A stretch of DNA of 64,000 nt, taken from contig NZ_JABWRY020000001.1 of the NCBI RefSeq assembly GCF_014269205.2, forward strand, positions 3,472,001-3,536,000. Reading direction: 5' to 3'. This stretch comes from Pseudomonas kermanshahensis. Its GTDB lineage: Bacteria > Pseudomonadota > Gammaproteobacteria > Pseudomonadales > Pseudomonadaceae. This document shows, one piece after another, positions 27,398-39,462 of this stretch; within the stretch, counting starts at the first letter, position 1, and every line of letters starts with the position of its first letter. A program made the translations under genes and the position numbers. The notes below the pieces were generated by a model that did no database searches, was not told the DNA's origin, and saw only the letters and a list, made by a program, of their open reading frames with translations.

Positions 27398-28445
27398 CAG
27401 GCTGCTCAGGCCTTGTCGTCGACCTGTCGGCTACAGGGCTGCTTGCCAAACGCACCCTGTAGCTGCCGGGGCTGTGCCCGGTCCACTTCTTGAACGCCCG
27501 GTGGAATGCACTGGGCTCCTGGAACCCGGCCTGCTCGGCAACCTCGGCGATGCTCAGCACACCTTCGCGCAGGTGCTCGAAGGCCATCGCCCGGCGCACC
27601 TCGTCCTTTATCTGCTGGTACGAACGGCCCTCCCGTTCCAGCTGACGGCGGAAGGTACTGGCGCTGACCCCCTGCACCTGCGCCAACGCGGCCAACGTTG
27701 GCCATTGCCCGTAGCGGCGTGCGCGCAGGTGGCGATAGACCTCGGCCACCAGGCCGTTCTGGTTGCGAAAGCGAATAACCAGGCCTTGGGGGGCGCTGCG
27801 CAAAAAGGTCTTCAAGGCCGGCAGGTCCTGCACTACCGGCAGGCGCAAGTAGGCACTGTCGAACTCCACTTCGGTACGCCCACTGCCCAGGCGCAGGTCA
27901 GGCCCCCACAGCAGCAGGTCATCGTCCTGCGCGGGGCGCGATACCGCAAGCTCGGTGCGGTCGATGGCAATGCGCCGCCCTGCCAGCCAGCACAGCAAGC
28001 CGATCATCAGCACCAGGTAGGTTTCTTCGGCATACACACGGGTCAAGGGGTCGGCAATGCTCGACTGCACGCTGATCACCGCCCTGCCGCCGCGTAGCGT
28101 GAGGCTACCGCGCAGGTCACGCAGGAACAGGCCAAAACCGCCCATGCACTGACGCAAAGCCTTTTCCAGGTTCGGCTCCTGAATCAGGCCACGGCAGATC
28201 AGGGCAAAGCTGCCCAGCGGCATGCCGTGGCTGTCGAGGCAGAAAAACTCGTCGTCCAACAGTTCGATCAGGGCCAGCCACAGCTGGGCGAATGCCTTGG
28301 CCGGCACGCGCGCCTGGGGCTGTTCGAGCAGTTGCGGATCGATACCGACCGCACGCAGGTGTGCATCGCGCACGTCCGGGCGTTCGCGCAGGGCATGAAG
28401 CATGGCTTCGAGGAAGTACACGGCGACCGTATCGCTATCGCGCAT
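27366..28445 (-). CDS. AraC-family regulator with arabinose-binding-like N-terminal domain (OruR/ArgR-like group)
   Basis: A 359-residue regulator. The N-terminal about 190 residues (LRAVGIDPQLLEQPQARVPA) fit the Arabinose_bd (PF12625) sensor class, and the C-terminal AraC helix-turn-helix is at about 235-335 (SIAEVAEQAGFQEPSAFHRA, FKKWTGHSPGSYR). It is divergent from the thiolase/dehydrogenase operon across a gap containing a strong palindrome, so it may control that operon. Its 3' end overlaps the convergent catalase gene by 32 bp. Confidence 0.88.
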   Translation of the reverse strand: MRDSDTVAVYFLEAMLHALRERPDVRDAHLRAVGIDPQLLEQPQARVPAKAFAQLWLALIELLDDEFFCLDSHGMPLGSFALICRGLIQEPNLEKALRQCMGGFGLFLRDLRGSLTLRGGRAVISVQSSIADPLTRVYAEETYLVLMIGLLCWLAGRRIAIDRTELAVSRPAQDDDLLLWGPDLRLGSGRTEVEFDSAYLRLPVVQDLPALKTFLRSAPQGLVIRFRNQNGLVAEVYRHLRARRYGQWPTLAALAQVQGVSASTFRRQLEREGRSYQQIKDEVRRAMAFEHLREGVLSIAEVAEQAGFQEPSAFHRAFKKWTGHSPGSYRVRLASSPVADRSTTRPEQPVNPAAVPPVP

Positions 28446-28503
28446 GGCGGATTTCGCTGTCTATGCTGAGTGGCAAAAAGTGCCAGGTTGATTGAACAGA
28501 TCC

Positions 28504-28530
28504 GGCATAGGCTCTGGCAGAGCCTTTGCC
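28504..28530. promoter_or_regulatory. 27 bp palindrome between AraC gene and thiolase operon
   Basis: GGCATAGGCTCT and AGAGCCTTTGCC form an almost perfect 12+12 bp dyad around GGC, 84 bp before the thiolase start. A second, smaller dyad (TGGCA-N5-TGCCA) lies at 28471-28485. These are candidate binding sites for the operon's TetR protein or the divergent AraC protein. Confidence 0.5.
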
Positions 28531-28613
28531 TAGACTCGGATGAACGAAGGGATCGCCCGCCATTCTCGCAGAGCCAGGCCCGGTCCCGCCATGCCTTCGC
28601 AATCGGAGCCCCT

Positions 28614-29798
28614 ATGAGCAGCGCAGAAATTTACGTCGTCAGTGCCGTCCGTTCAGCCATTGGTGGCTTTGGCGGTTCCCTCAAGGACCTGCCGCTTGCC
28701 GACCTCGCCACCGCCGTGACGCGTGCCGCCATCGAACGCGCGGGCGTGGACGCTGGGCAAATCGGCCATGTGGTGATGGGCAGCGTGATCCCCACCGAAC
28801 CCCGTGATGCCTACCTGGCGCGGGTTGCAGCGATGAACGCTGGTATCCCCAAGGAAACCCCGGCGTTCAACGTCAACCGCCTGTGCGGCTCGGGCCTGCA
28901 GGCCATTGTCTCGGCGGCACAGTGCCTGCTGCTGGGCGACACCGATGTGGCCCTGGCGGCGGGCGCCGAGTCCATGAGCCGTGGCCCGTACCTGCTGCCA
29001 CAAGCCCGCTGGGGTGCACGCATGGGCGACCTGCAAGGTATCGACTACACGGTCGGCGTGCTGCAAGACCCCTTCGAACACTTCCACATGGGGATCACGG
29101 CCGAAAACGTCTCGGCCAAGCACGGTATCACCCGTGAAATGCAGGACGAGCTGGCCCTGACCAGCCAGCGCCGCGCCGCCCGCGCCATTGCCGAAGGCCG
29201 CTTCACCAGCCAGATCGTCCCGCTGGAACTGAAAACCCGCAAAGGCAGCGTACAGTTCAGCGTCGACGAGCACGTGCGTGGTGATGTCACCGCCGAGCAG
29301 CTGGCCGGCATGAAGACCGTGTTCAAGAAAGACGGCACCGTCACCGCCGGCAATGCCAGTGGTATCAACGACGGCGCGGCCGGCCTGGTGCTGGCCAATG
29401 GTGACGCCGTGCGCCGCCTGGGCCTGAAACCGCTGGCGCGCCTGGTGGGCTACGCCCATGCCGGCGTCGAGCCCGAGTTGATGGGCCTGGGGCCGATCCC
29501 GGCAACCCGCAAGGTGCTGGAAAAAACCGGCCTGAGCATCCAGGACCTGGACGTGATCGAGTCCAACGAAGCTTTCGCCGCCCAGGCCTGCGCCGTGGCC
29601 CGCGAGCTCGGCTTCGACCCGGAAAAGGTCAACCCGAACGGTTCGGGTATTTCCCTCGGTCACCCGGTCGGCGCTACCGGCGCGATCATCGCCACCAAGG
29701 CCATCCATGAACTGCACCGCATTCAGGGCCGTTACGCCCTGGCCACCATGTGCATTGGCGGCGGCCAAGGCATCGCCGTAGTCTTCGAGCGCGTCTGA
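28614..29798 (+). CDS. Acetyl-CoA acetyltransferase (thiolase)
   Basis: A 394-residue thiolase. The acyl-accepting Cys is in [16 protein letters not shown] (near residue 89), the His in GHPVGATGA and the second Cys in [13 protein letters not shown] 28614 has GGAG about 6 bases upstream. It condenses two acetyl-CoA or cleaves 3-ketoacyl-CoA. The next gene is a 3-hydroxyacyl-CoA dehydrogenase 12 bp away, then a TetR regulator, a compact beta-oxidation-type operon for short-chain acyl-CoA. Confidence 0.95.
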   Translation: MSSAEIYVVSAVRSAIGGFGGSLKDLPLADLATAVTRAAIERAGVDAGQIGHVVMGSVIPTEPRDAYLARVAAMNAGIPKETPAFNVNRLCGSGLQAIVSAAQCLLLGDTDVALAAGAESMSRGPYLLPQARWGARMGDLQGIDYTVGVLQDPFEHFHMGITAENVSAKHGITREMQDELALTSQRRAARAIAEGRFTSQIVPLELKTRKGSVQFSVDEHVRGDVTAEQLAGMKTVFKKDGTVTAGNASGINDGAAGLVLANGDAVRRLGLKPLARLVGYAHAGVEPELMGLGPIPATRKVLEKTGLSIQDLDVIESNEAFAAQACAVARELGFDPEKVNPNGSGISLGHPVGATGAIIATKAIHELHRIQGRYALATMCIGGGQGIAVVFERV

Positions 29799-29810
29799 GG
29801 AAACTGACAC

Positions 29811-30659
29811 ATGAACATCGAACAGATTGCCGTGATCGGCGCGGGCACCATGGGCAACGGCATTGCCCAGGTGTGCGCCGTGGCGGGCTATCACGTGCTG
29901 CTGGTGGACGTTTCCGATGCCGCGCTGGAGCGTGGCGTAGCCACCTTGCGCAAGAACCTCGAGCGCCAGGTCAGCAAAGGCACGCTCGACGCCGAAAAGG
30001 CCGAGGCGGCGAAAGCCCGCATCCGCACCAGCACCGACTACGCGCAACTCAGTGGCGCGCAGTTGGTGATCGAGGCAGCCACCGAAAACCTGCAGCTCAA
30101 GCAGCGCATCCTTCAGCAAGTGGCTGCCAGCGTGGCCGCCGACTGCCTGATCGCCACCAACACCTCGTCGCTGTCGGTCACGCAATTGGCCGCGAGCATC
30201 GAGCACCCCGAGCGGTTCATCGGTGTGCACTTCTTCAACCCGGTGCCGATGATGGCCCTGGTCGAGATCATCCGTGGCCTGCAGACCAGCGACAGCACCT
30301 ATGCCCAGGCCTTGCTGGTGACCGAGAAGGTGGGCAAGACCCCGATCAGCGCCGGCAATCGCCCAGGTTTTGTGGTCAACCGCATTCTGGTGCCGATGAT
30401 CAACGAAGCGATCTTCGTGCGCCAAGAGGGCCTGGCCAGTGCCGAGGACATCGACACCGGCATGCGCCTGGGCTGCAACCAGCCGATCGGCCCACTGGCA
30501 TTGGCCGACCTGATCGGCCTGGATACCCTGCTGGCAATCATGAAGGCCTTCCATGAGGGCTTCAGTGACAGCAAGTACCGCCCAGCGCCGTTGCTCAAGG
30601 AAATGGTCGCGGCCGGTTGGCTGGGGCGCAAGAGCGGCCGCGGTTTCTTCACCTATTGA
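29811..30659 (+). CDS. 3-hydroxybutyryl-CoA dehydrogenase (Hbd/PaaH-like)
   Basis: A 282-residue NAD-dependent dehydrogenase. The Rossmann motif is VIGAGTMGNGIAQVCAVAGY at residues 8-27; the catalytic His is in ERFIGVHFFNPVPMMALVEI, and RPGFVVNRILVPMINEA begins the C-terminal helical domain. It interconverts 3-hydroxyacyl-CoA and acetoacetyl-CoA-type substrates and pairs with the upstream thiolase (12 bp gap). Length equals stand-alone Hbd enzymes rather than the fused FadB type. Confidence 0.94.
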   Translation: MNIEQIAVIGAGTMGNGIAQVCAVAGYHVLLVDVSDAALERGVATLRKNLERQVSKGTLDAEKAEAAKARIRTSTDYAQLSGAQLVIEAATENLQLKQRILQQVAASVAADCLIATNTSSLSVTQLAASIEHPERFIGVHFFNPVPMMALVEIIRGLQTSDSTYAQALLVTEKVGKTPISAGNRPGFVVNRILVPMINEAIFVRQEGLASAEDIDTGMRLGCNQPIGPLALADLIGLDTLLAIMKAFHEGFSDSKYRPAPLLKEMVAAGWLGRKSGRGFFTY

Positions 30660-30671
30660 GGAGCAAGTGCC

Positions 30672-31259
30672 ATGCCCCCGGTCAACGCTGCAATGCGCTG
30701 TGCCAATTTTGAAGAGCGACGTGACCGGGCCATGGCGCTGTTTGCCGAAAAGGGCTTCGGCCAGGTCAGCATGCGTGAACTGGCGGCCCACGTCGGGCTG
30801 ACCGCGGGCTCGCTGTATCACCACTTCCCCAGCAAGCAGGACCTGCTGTACGACTTGATCGAAGAGTTGTACGAGGAGCTGCAGGCGACCCTGGACCTTG
30901 GGCGCAGGGCCATGGCACGGGGTGGTTCGGCGTTGTCGTGCCTGATTGCGGCGCATTGGCAGTTGCATGCCGAGCGGCCGTTGCAGTTTCGCCTGGCCGA
31001 GCGGGATTTTTGCTGCTTGAGCGAAGCGCAACAGGCGCGCCTGATGCTACTGCGCAGGCGTTACGAAACCGGGGTGCTGCACCTGATTGCACCGCGGGCA
31101 AGCCTCAAAGGCGAAGCACTGGCGGCGACCGCGCATGTGCTGGCGACGTTGCTCAACCAGTTGCCAGGCCTGCTGCAGGCGCGGCGCCTGCCGGAAGGCG
31201 AAGGGCTAGGGTTGATGGAAAGCCTGTTGCTGGGAGGCATTGAGCGAACCCTGCGCTAA
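30672..31259 (+). CDS. TetR-family transcriptional regulator
   Basis: A 195-residue regulator with an N-terminal TetR helix-turn-helix (about 10-57; VSMRELAAHVGLTAGSLYHH) and an unrelated ligand-binding C-terminus. It is the third gene of the thiolase/dehydrogenase operon (12 bp gap), so it is probably an autoregulator responding to an acyl-CoA or related ligand; the 27 bp palindrome upstream of the operon is a candidate site. Confidence 0.9.
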   Translation: MPPVNAAMRCANFEERRDRAMALFAEKGFGQVSMRELAAHVGLTAGSLYHHFPSKQDLLYDLIEELYEELQATLDLGRRAMARGGSALSCLIAAHWQLHAERPLQFRLAERDFCCLSEAQQARLMLLRRRYETGVLHLIAPRASLKGEALAATAHVLATLLNQLPGLLQARRLPEGEGLGLMESLLLGGIERTLR

Positions 31260-31271
31260 CGTTCACGCTGT

Positions 31272-31365
31272 TGTAGGAGCAGCCTTGTGCTGCGAAGAGG
31301 CCGGCATGGGCACCTACTTCTCTATGGCTGCAATGGCCTCTTCGCAGCACAAGGCTGCTCCTACA
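31272..31365. repeat. REP hairpin pair (type A)
   Basis: Inverted copies of tgtaggagcagccttgtgct lie between the convergent TetR and receiver genes; a bidirectional terminator role fits the position. Confidence 0.9.
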
Positions 31366-31376
31366 TCCGGGTAGCC

Positions 31377-31754
31377 TCAGCGCAACAGGGCCTGGATCTG
31401 CTCGTGCAGGGTATCCAGGTCGAACGGCTTGGCCAGGATCGGCGCCTTGCGCGTGATCGGGCTGCCAGACTCGAGAATCTCCGCCGGGTAGCCACTGATG
31501 AAAATCACCTTCAGCTCCGGCCGCAGTTTTACTGCGGGCTCAGCGATATCCACCCCAGAGATGCCCCCTGGCAAGCGAAAATCGGTGACCATCAGGTCCA
31601 GGTGCGGCTTGCTCGCCAGGATCTTGAACGCCTGCTCGCCGTCTTCGGCCACCAGCACGTGATACCCCTCGCCGGCCAGGTAGTCGCGCAAAATCATCCG
31701 AATCGCCGGCTCGTCCTCGACCACCAGCACCACATCTTGTGCATCTTCACTCAT
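31377..31754 (-). CDS. Single-domain response regulator (receiver)
   Basis: A 125-residue CheY-like receiver with the acidic pocket (VVEDEP), the phosphoacceptor Asp in LMVTDFRLPGGISG (about residue 57), and the Lys of ILAKPFDL. No output domain is present. It is the last gene of the hybrid-kinase/CheR/CheB cluster, 44 bp after the receiver-kinase gene, so it probably takes phosphate from one of these kinases. Confidence 0.92.
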   Translation of the reverse strand: MSEDAQDVVLVVEDEPAIRMILRDYLAGEGYHVLVAEDGEQAFKILASKPHLDLMVTDFRLPGGISGVDIAEPAVKLRPELKVIFISGYPAEILESGSPITRKAPILAKPFDLDTLHEQIQALLR

Positions 31755-31798
31755 GATAACGCCTTGAAATTCTTACAGTTGGCCATCTGACCCCAAGC

Positions 31799-33025
31799 TT
31801 ACGCAGAGGTTGCCCGCGCCTGGTCGTTTTGTTCTTTGAACGTTGCCAGCGGCAATTGCAACGTGAATGTGGCGCCCTCGCCTTCCTCGCTGTCCACCAG
31901 AATCCGCCCGCCGTGGGCCTGGACGATCTGCTCGGAGATGAACAGCCCCAACCCCAGCCCACCGCTGGCCTGGTGTGCTGCGACGCGCTCGAACTGCTGG
32001 AAAATGCGCTGCTGGTTGACGGCGCTGATGCCAATGCCGTGATCCTGCACCTGCACCCAGGCCATGCCGCCCTCCGCGAACACCCGCACCTGCACCGGTT
32101 TTCGTTCACCGTAACGCAAGGCATTGGACAACAGGTTGGCCACCACTTGTTCAATCCGAAATTCGTCCCACTCACCCTGCAACGGTTCACAACGTTGCAG
32201 CGCGATATGGGTATCCAGCGCGGTGGCCTGGGCGCTGAAGTTTTCCACCAGGCCGCGCACCAGTTGGCCAATATCGAACACCCTGGGCCGCAGTGACAAC
32301 TTGCCGGTGCGGATGCGCGAGACGTCCAGCATGTCTTCGATCAGCCGGATCAGGCTGTTGATCTGCCGCTCGTCACGCTCGACCATGGCCTGCAGCTTGT
32401 CTACGCTGAAGGCCTCCAGGTTGCCCCGTGCCAGGTGCATCTTGCGCAGCTGGGTTTCCAGAATCAGGCCATTGAGTGGCGTACGCACTTCGTGGGAGAC
32501 GATCGACATGAAGTCGTCGCGCATGCGTACCGCATGCTCCAGCTCGCACCGCGCCAACTCCAGCTGGCCAAGCAGCACCTCCTGCTCCTGACGGCTACGC
32601 TCCAGGGCTTCCAGTTGCCGACCAAGCACCTTGCGCTGGCGGAACAGGTCGACGAACACCGAGACCTTGCTCTTCACTGCCAAGGTGTCGAGCGGCTTGT
32701 GCAAAAAGTCCACGGCCCCGCTTTCATAGCCCTTGAAGGCGTAATTCATCTCGCGCCCCGCCGCACTGACAAACACGATGGGAATGTTCTTGGTCTTTTC
32801 CGTGCCGCGCATCAACTCGGCCAGTTCGAAGCCATTCATGCCTGGCATCTGCACATCGAGGATGGCCAGCGCAAATTCGTGCTCAAGCAGCAGCGACAAT
32901 GCCGCTTCCGCAGACTGGGCCTGGTGCACCTCGCGGTCTTCGCCCTGGATCAGGGCCTCGAGCGCCAGCAGGTTTTCCGGCAGGTCGTCGACGATCAGCA
33001 GTTTGGCGATGGTGTGGCTTAGCAT
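31799..33025 (-). CDS. Receiver-histidine kinase
   Basis: A 408-residue kinase with an N-terminal receiver (about 5-125; phosphoacceptor Asp in LAILDVQMPGMNG, Lys in DFLHKPLD), a coiled-coil linker (about 130-170), the HisKA domain with phospho-His in MSIVSHEVRTPLNG, and a HATPase_c domain ending GGLGLGLFISEQIVQAHGG. No membrane segment is present, so it is cytoplasmic. Its start overlaps the cheB-like stop by 7 bases. A receiver before the kinase suggests it is itself controlled by phosphotransfer, probably from the large upstream hybrid kinase. Confidence 0.93.
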   Translation of the reverse strand: MLSHTIAKLLIVDDLPENLLALEALIQGEDREVHQAQSAEAALSLLLEHEFALAILDVQMPGMNGFELAELMRGTEKTKNIPIVFVSAAGREMNYAFKGYESGAVDFLHKPLDTLAVKSKVSVFVDLFRQRKVLGRQLEALERSRQEQEVLLGQLELARCELEHAVRMRDDFMSIVSHEVRTPLNGLILETQLRKMHLARGNLEAFSVDKLQAMVERDERQINSLIRLIEDMLDVSRIRTGKLSLRPRVFDIGQLVRGLVENFSAQATALDTHIALQRCEPLQGEWDEFRIEQVVANLLSNALRYGERKPVQVRVFAEGGMAWVQVQDHGIGISAVNQQRIFQQFERVAAHQASGGLGLGLFISEQIVQAHGGRILVDSEEGEGATFTLQLPLATFKEQNDQARATSA

Positions 33026-33594
33026 GCGCTTGTTTCCAGGGTCGCGAGCAATTGCCCGATACCACTCAGAGTAAGGATATGGTCGGGCTGGTGCAGGGCC
33101 AAGGCGGCTTCCGGCATCAGCGCGACCTGTGCGTCGCGAGGGTCCTGAACAATCGTGCGGCCCCCATTGTTGTTGATGTAGGCCAGGCCCGCGGCGCCAT
33201 CCTCATTGGCACCGGTCAGCAGCACGCCAAGCAGGCTGGCGCCGTAGGCATCGGACGCCGACATGAACAGGAAGTCGATGGCCGGGCGCGAGAAGTGCAC
33301 CGGCGCTTCCTGGCTCAACGACAGCGTCAGGTCACGCTCCACCGAGAGGTGGTACCCCGGCCCAGCAACGTAGATCATCCCAGCGCTGATCCGTTCCTTG
33401 TCACTGGCCTCGCGCACTGGGCGCTGCAGCCGCCGCTGCAGCACTTCGGCCAGCTGGCTGTGCCGCCCGTCCGGCAAGTGCAGCACGCACAATACCGGAA
33501 TGGCGAACGCCGACGGCAGCGCACCGAGCACCTGCAACAAGGCCGCCACCCCGCCAGCCGAGGCCCCCATCACCACTGCCCGTGCGCCGTTCAT
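33019..33594 (-). CDS. CheB-like methylesterase domain protein
   Basis: A 191-residue stand-alone CheB methylesterase domain without the usual N-terminal receiver. The catalytic triad is expected from Ser in MGASAGGVAALL, His in VLHLPDGRHSQ and Asp in LTGANEDGAAGLAY. The start overlaps the upstream CheR stop by 4 bases and its stop overlaps the receiver-kinase start by 7. With CheR it would set methylation of a chemoreceptor or other sensor; no chemoreceptor gene is in the cluster. Confidence 0.92.
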   Translation of the reverse strand: MNGARAVVMGASAGGVAALLQVLGALPSAFAIPVLCVLHLPDGRHSQLAEVLQRRLQRPVREASDKERISAGMIYVAGPGYHLSVERDLTLSLSQEAPVHFSRPAIDFLFMSASDAYGASLLGVLLTGANEDGAAGLAYINNNGGRTIVQDPRDAQVALMPEAALALHQPDHILTLSGIGQLLATLETSAC

Positions 33595-34408
33595 GTCTTA
33601 CGGTAGATCCGTTCCGGCTTCACCAGCGGCTCGAAGCGCTGGCTGTAGGCCGAAAAGTCTACCGACTCCTTGCTGCCCAAGACCAGGAAGCCCCGGTGGC
33701 AGAGGGATTCATGAAACAGGCCCAGGGCCCGGTCTTGCAGGTCTTTGTTAAAGTAGATCAGCACATTGCGGCACGACACCAGCTGGGTCTCGGAGAACAC
33801 GCTGTCGGTGGCCAGGCTATGGTCGGCGAAGGTCACGTTGTCGCGCAGGCTGCTGTCCATGATGGCGTTGCCATAGGCAGCGGTGTAGTACTCGGCAAAG
33901 TCACGGCGGCCACCGGCCAGGCGGTAGTTTTCTTCATACTCGCGCATGCTTTGCATCGAGTAGATACCCTGCTTGGCCCGGTCCAGCGAATGCGGGTTGA
34001 TGTCGGTGGCATAAATGATGGTGCGCTCAAGCAGGCCTTCCTCACGCAGCAGGATGGCCATCGAGTACACCTCTTCACCAGTGCTGCACCCCGCGACCCA
34101 GATCTTGATCGACGGCCAGGTCCGCAACAGCGGCACCACTTCGTTGCGCAGGGCCAGGAAGTGGCTCGGGTCGCGGAACATCTCGCTGACCGGGATCGTC
34201 AGGAACTGCAGCAACTGCATGAACATGCCCGGATCGTGCAGCACCCGCTCTTGCAACGCCGACACCGTCAGGCAGTCGAACTGGCGCAGGGCATGCAGGA
34301 TCCGGCGCTTGATCGAAGCGCCGGAGTAGTTGCGGAAATCGTAGCTGTACTTGAGGTAGATCGCCTCGATCAGCAGCCGGATCTCGATGTCGGTGTTGCG
34401 CTCGCTAG

Positions 34409-34412
<4 letters not shown>
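33591..34412 (-). CDS. CheR-type protein-glutamate methyltransferase
   Basis: A 273-residue CheR enzyme with the N-terminal helical domain (about 5-70) and SAM-binding domain including IWVAGCSTGEEVYSMAIL and VSCRNVLIYF. The TTG start at 34412 is preferred: GGAG is 5 bases upstream and the codon overlaps the kinase stop (TTGA), as at the other junctions of this operon. ATG 34436 would add eight residues but lacks a ribosome binding site. It probably methylates a receptor or signalling helix together with the CheB-like protein. Confidence 0.92.
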
Positions 34413-37876
<3,464 letters not shown>

Positions 37877-38125
37877 CTGAAAACGCCCGAGCGAAAAGAA
37901 TCCATGAAAAAGTGTGGCACCAAGACCGTTATAATTGTCTGCCGCCGCGCTCACCGGTAATAGCGAGTCTAACCAGCTTTGCTGGGGCTGGCAGGGCATT
38001 TAGCCAGCATTTGAAGGTTGCAGGCGCGAATCGTTCCATCTGATTGCAGGGATCGGTATCCTCGGGAACTTCTGCCGTCGACCGGCGTACAGAATAAAGA
38101 CATTCATTTTCACAGGATCCAAACC

Positions 38126-38476
38126 ATGCATCTTCTGGTAGTCGAAGACGACGACATCGTACGCATGCTGATGGTCGAAGTGCTCGACGAGTTGGGCTAC
38201 ACGGTCATCGAAGCGGAAGACGCCGCCGCAGCGCTGCGGGTGCTCGAAGACCCTGCGCAGACTTTGGCGCTGATGATGACAGACGTGGGCCTGCCGGACA
38301 TGCGCGGCGATGAACTGGCGCAACGCGCACGCGAACTTCGTCCACTGCTGCCGGTGTTGTTTGCCAGCGGTTATGCCGAGAACGTAAACGTGCCGGAAGG
38401 CATGCACCTGATTGGCAAGCCGTTCAGCATCGAGCAATTGCGCAACAAGGTAGTGGACATACTGGGTACGGCCTGA
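38126..38476 (+). CDS. Single-domain response regulator (receiver)
   Basis: A 116-residue CheY-like receiver: acidic pair in VVEDDDIVR, phosphoacceptor in MMTDVGLPDMRG, and Lys in LIGKPFSIEQL. AGGA lies 8 bases before ATG 38126. It is divergent from the CHASE3 kinase gene and is a likely partner for it by position, but no output domain is present. Confidence 0.92.
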   Translation: MHLLVVEDDDIVRMLMVEVLDELGYTVIEAEDAAAALRVLEDPAQTLALMMTDVGLPDMRGDELAQRARELRPLLPVLFASGYAENVNVPEGMHLIGKPFSIEQLRNKVVDILGTA

Positions 38477-38495
38477 TGCCCGTGTGGCGTGTTTC

Positions 38496-38615
38496 GCGGG
38501 CAAGCCCGCTCCCACCCGAACTGTGTAGCCTCAAAGGCTAGCGCCAGACCTGTGGGAGCTGGCTTGCCAGCGATGAGGCCGGCACAAACACCACAAGACA
38601 GTTGCTCCCACAGGT
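38496..38615. repeat. REP-like hairpin elements (type B)
   Basis: gcgggcaagcccgctcccac is followed by an inverted relative (gtgggagctggcttgccagc) and a further tcccacag unit. The family differs from type A and recurs at 61554-61677. It separates the receiver gene from the convergent cobF. Confidence 0.75.
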
Positions 38616-38643
38616 CTTTAACGATTGTGGGGGCTCCAGCCAG

Positions 38644-39393
38644 CTACAGTTCACGGCGTAACAGATACGTGTCCATAATCCACCCCTTGCGCCCCCTCGC
38701 CTCCTCCCGCACTTGCAGAATCTGCGCCTTCACCGCCTGCAAAGGCCCGGCAATCAGCACCTCATCTGCGGTGCCCAGGTAAGCCCCCCAGTAAATCATC
38801 AAACCCGGGTCATCCAGTGAGGCAAACGCGCACTGCCCGTCGAGCATCACCACCACATTGTCGATACGCTCCTGTTCGGCAAGGCGACGCCCAGGCAATA
38901 CAGTCAGCGGCTCACCGATACGGTTGAGCGGTACTTGGTGGCGGGCCGCCAGGGCCTGGACGCTGCTGATGCCGGGAATCACTTGCAGTCGCAGCGCCAG
39001 CCCGCCTTCGCGGACCCAATCGAGCATGCGCAGGGTACTGTCGTACAGGCCAGGCTCACCCCATAACAGAAAGGCGCCGACATCGTCGGCACCGATCTCG
39101 TGCGCGATCAACCGGCTGTACAGCGCGGCCCGCTGCCGGTGCCAATCCTGAACAGCACCCACGTAATCTAGCGCCTGGCCATCGCGGGAAGGGTCGGCGA
39201 CCTGCACCAGCCGGTAGCCGCCTTCAGGCCGATAGCGCTGCAGAATAGCCTTGCGCAAGCGCACCAGCTCGTCCTTCTCCGTGCCCTTGTCGAGCACGAA
39301 GAACACGCTGGCACGACGTAACGCGTCGACCGCTTCATAGGTGACCTGGCGTGGGTCACCCGGGCCGATGCCAATCAACAACAGGTCTTTCAT
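38644..39393 (-). CDS. cobF: Precorrin-6A synthase (deacetylating), CobF
   Basis: A 249-residue SAM-dependent tetrapyrrole methylase. It opens with MKDLLLIGIGPGDPRQVTYE, the typical CobF/precorrin methylase start, and shows VIPGISSVQALAARHQVPLN and a GEPGLYDSTLR region. In the aerobic B12 route CobF methylates C-1 and removes the acetyl unit from precorrin-5. It stands alone here, apart from the other cob genes, as I recall it does in P. putida. Confidence 0.92.
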   Translation of the reverse strand: MKDLLLIGIGPGDPRQVTYEAVDALRRASVFFVLDKGTEKDELVRLRKAILQRYRPEGGYRLVQVADPSRDGQALDYVGAVQDWHRQRAALYSRLIAHEIGADDVGAFLLWGEPGLYDSTLRMLDWVREGGLALRLQVIPGISSVQALAARHQVPLNRIGEPLTVLPGRRLAEQERIDNVVVMLDGQCAFASLDDPGLMIYWGAYLGTADEVLIAGPLQAVKAQILQVREEARGRKGWIMDTYLLRREL

Positions 39394-39462
39394 TGCCCTG
39401 CCCTTTCACCAATGCCAGTCAGCCATTGTCGATCAGCCACTCACGCTTGGCAAAGCGCCCCG

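Noticed and set aside
28653..31031. Long minus-strand frame opposite thiolase, dehydrogenase and TetR genes
   Set aside because: Shadow of three well-supported + strand genes; its translation has no recognisable domain.
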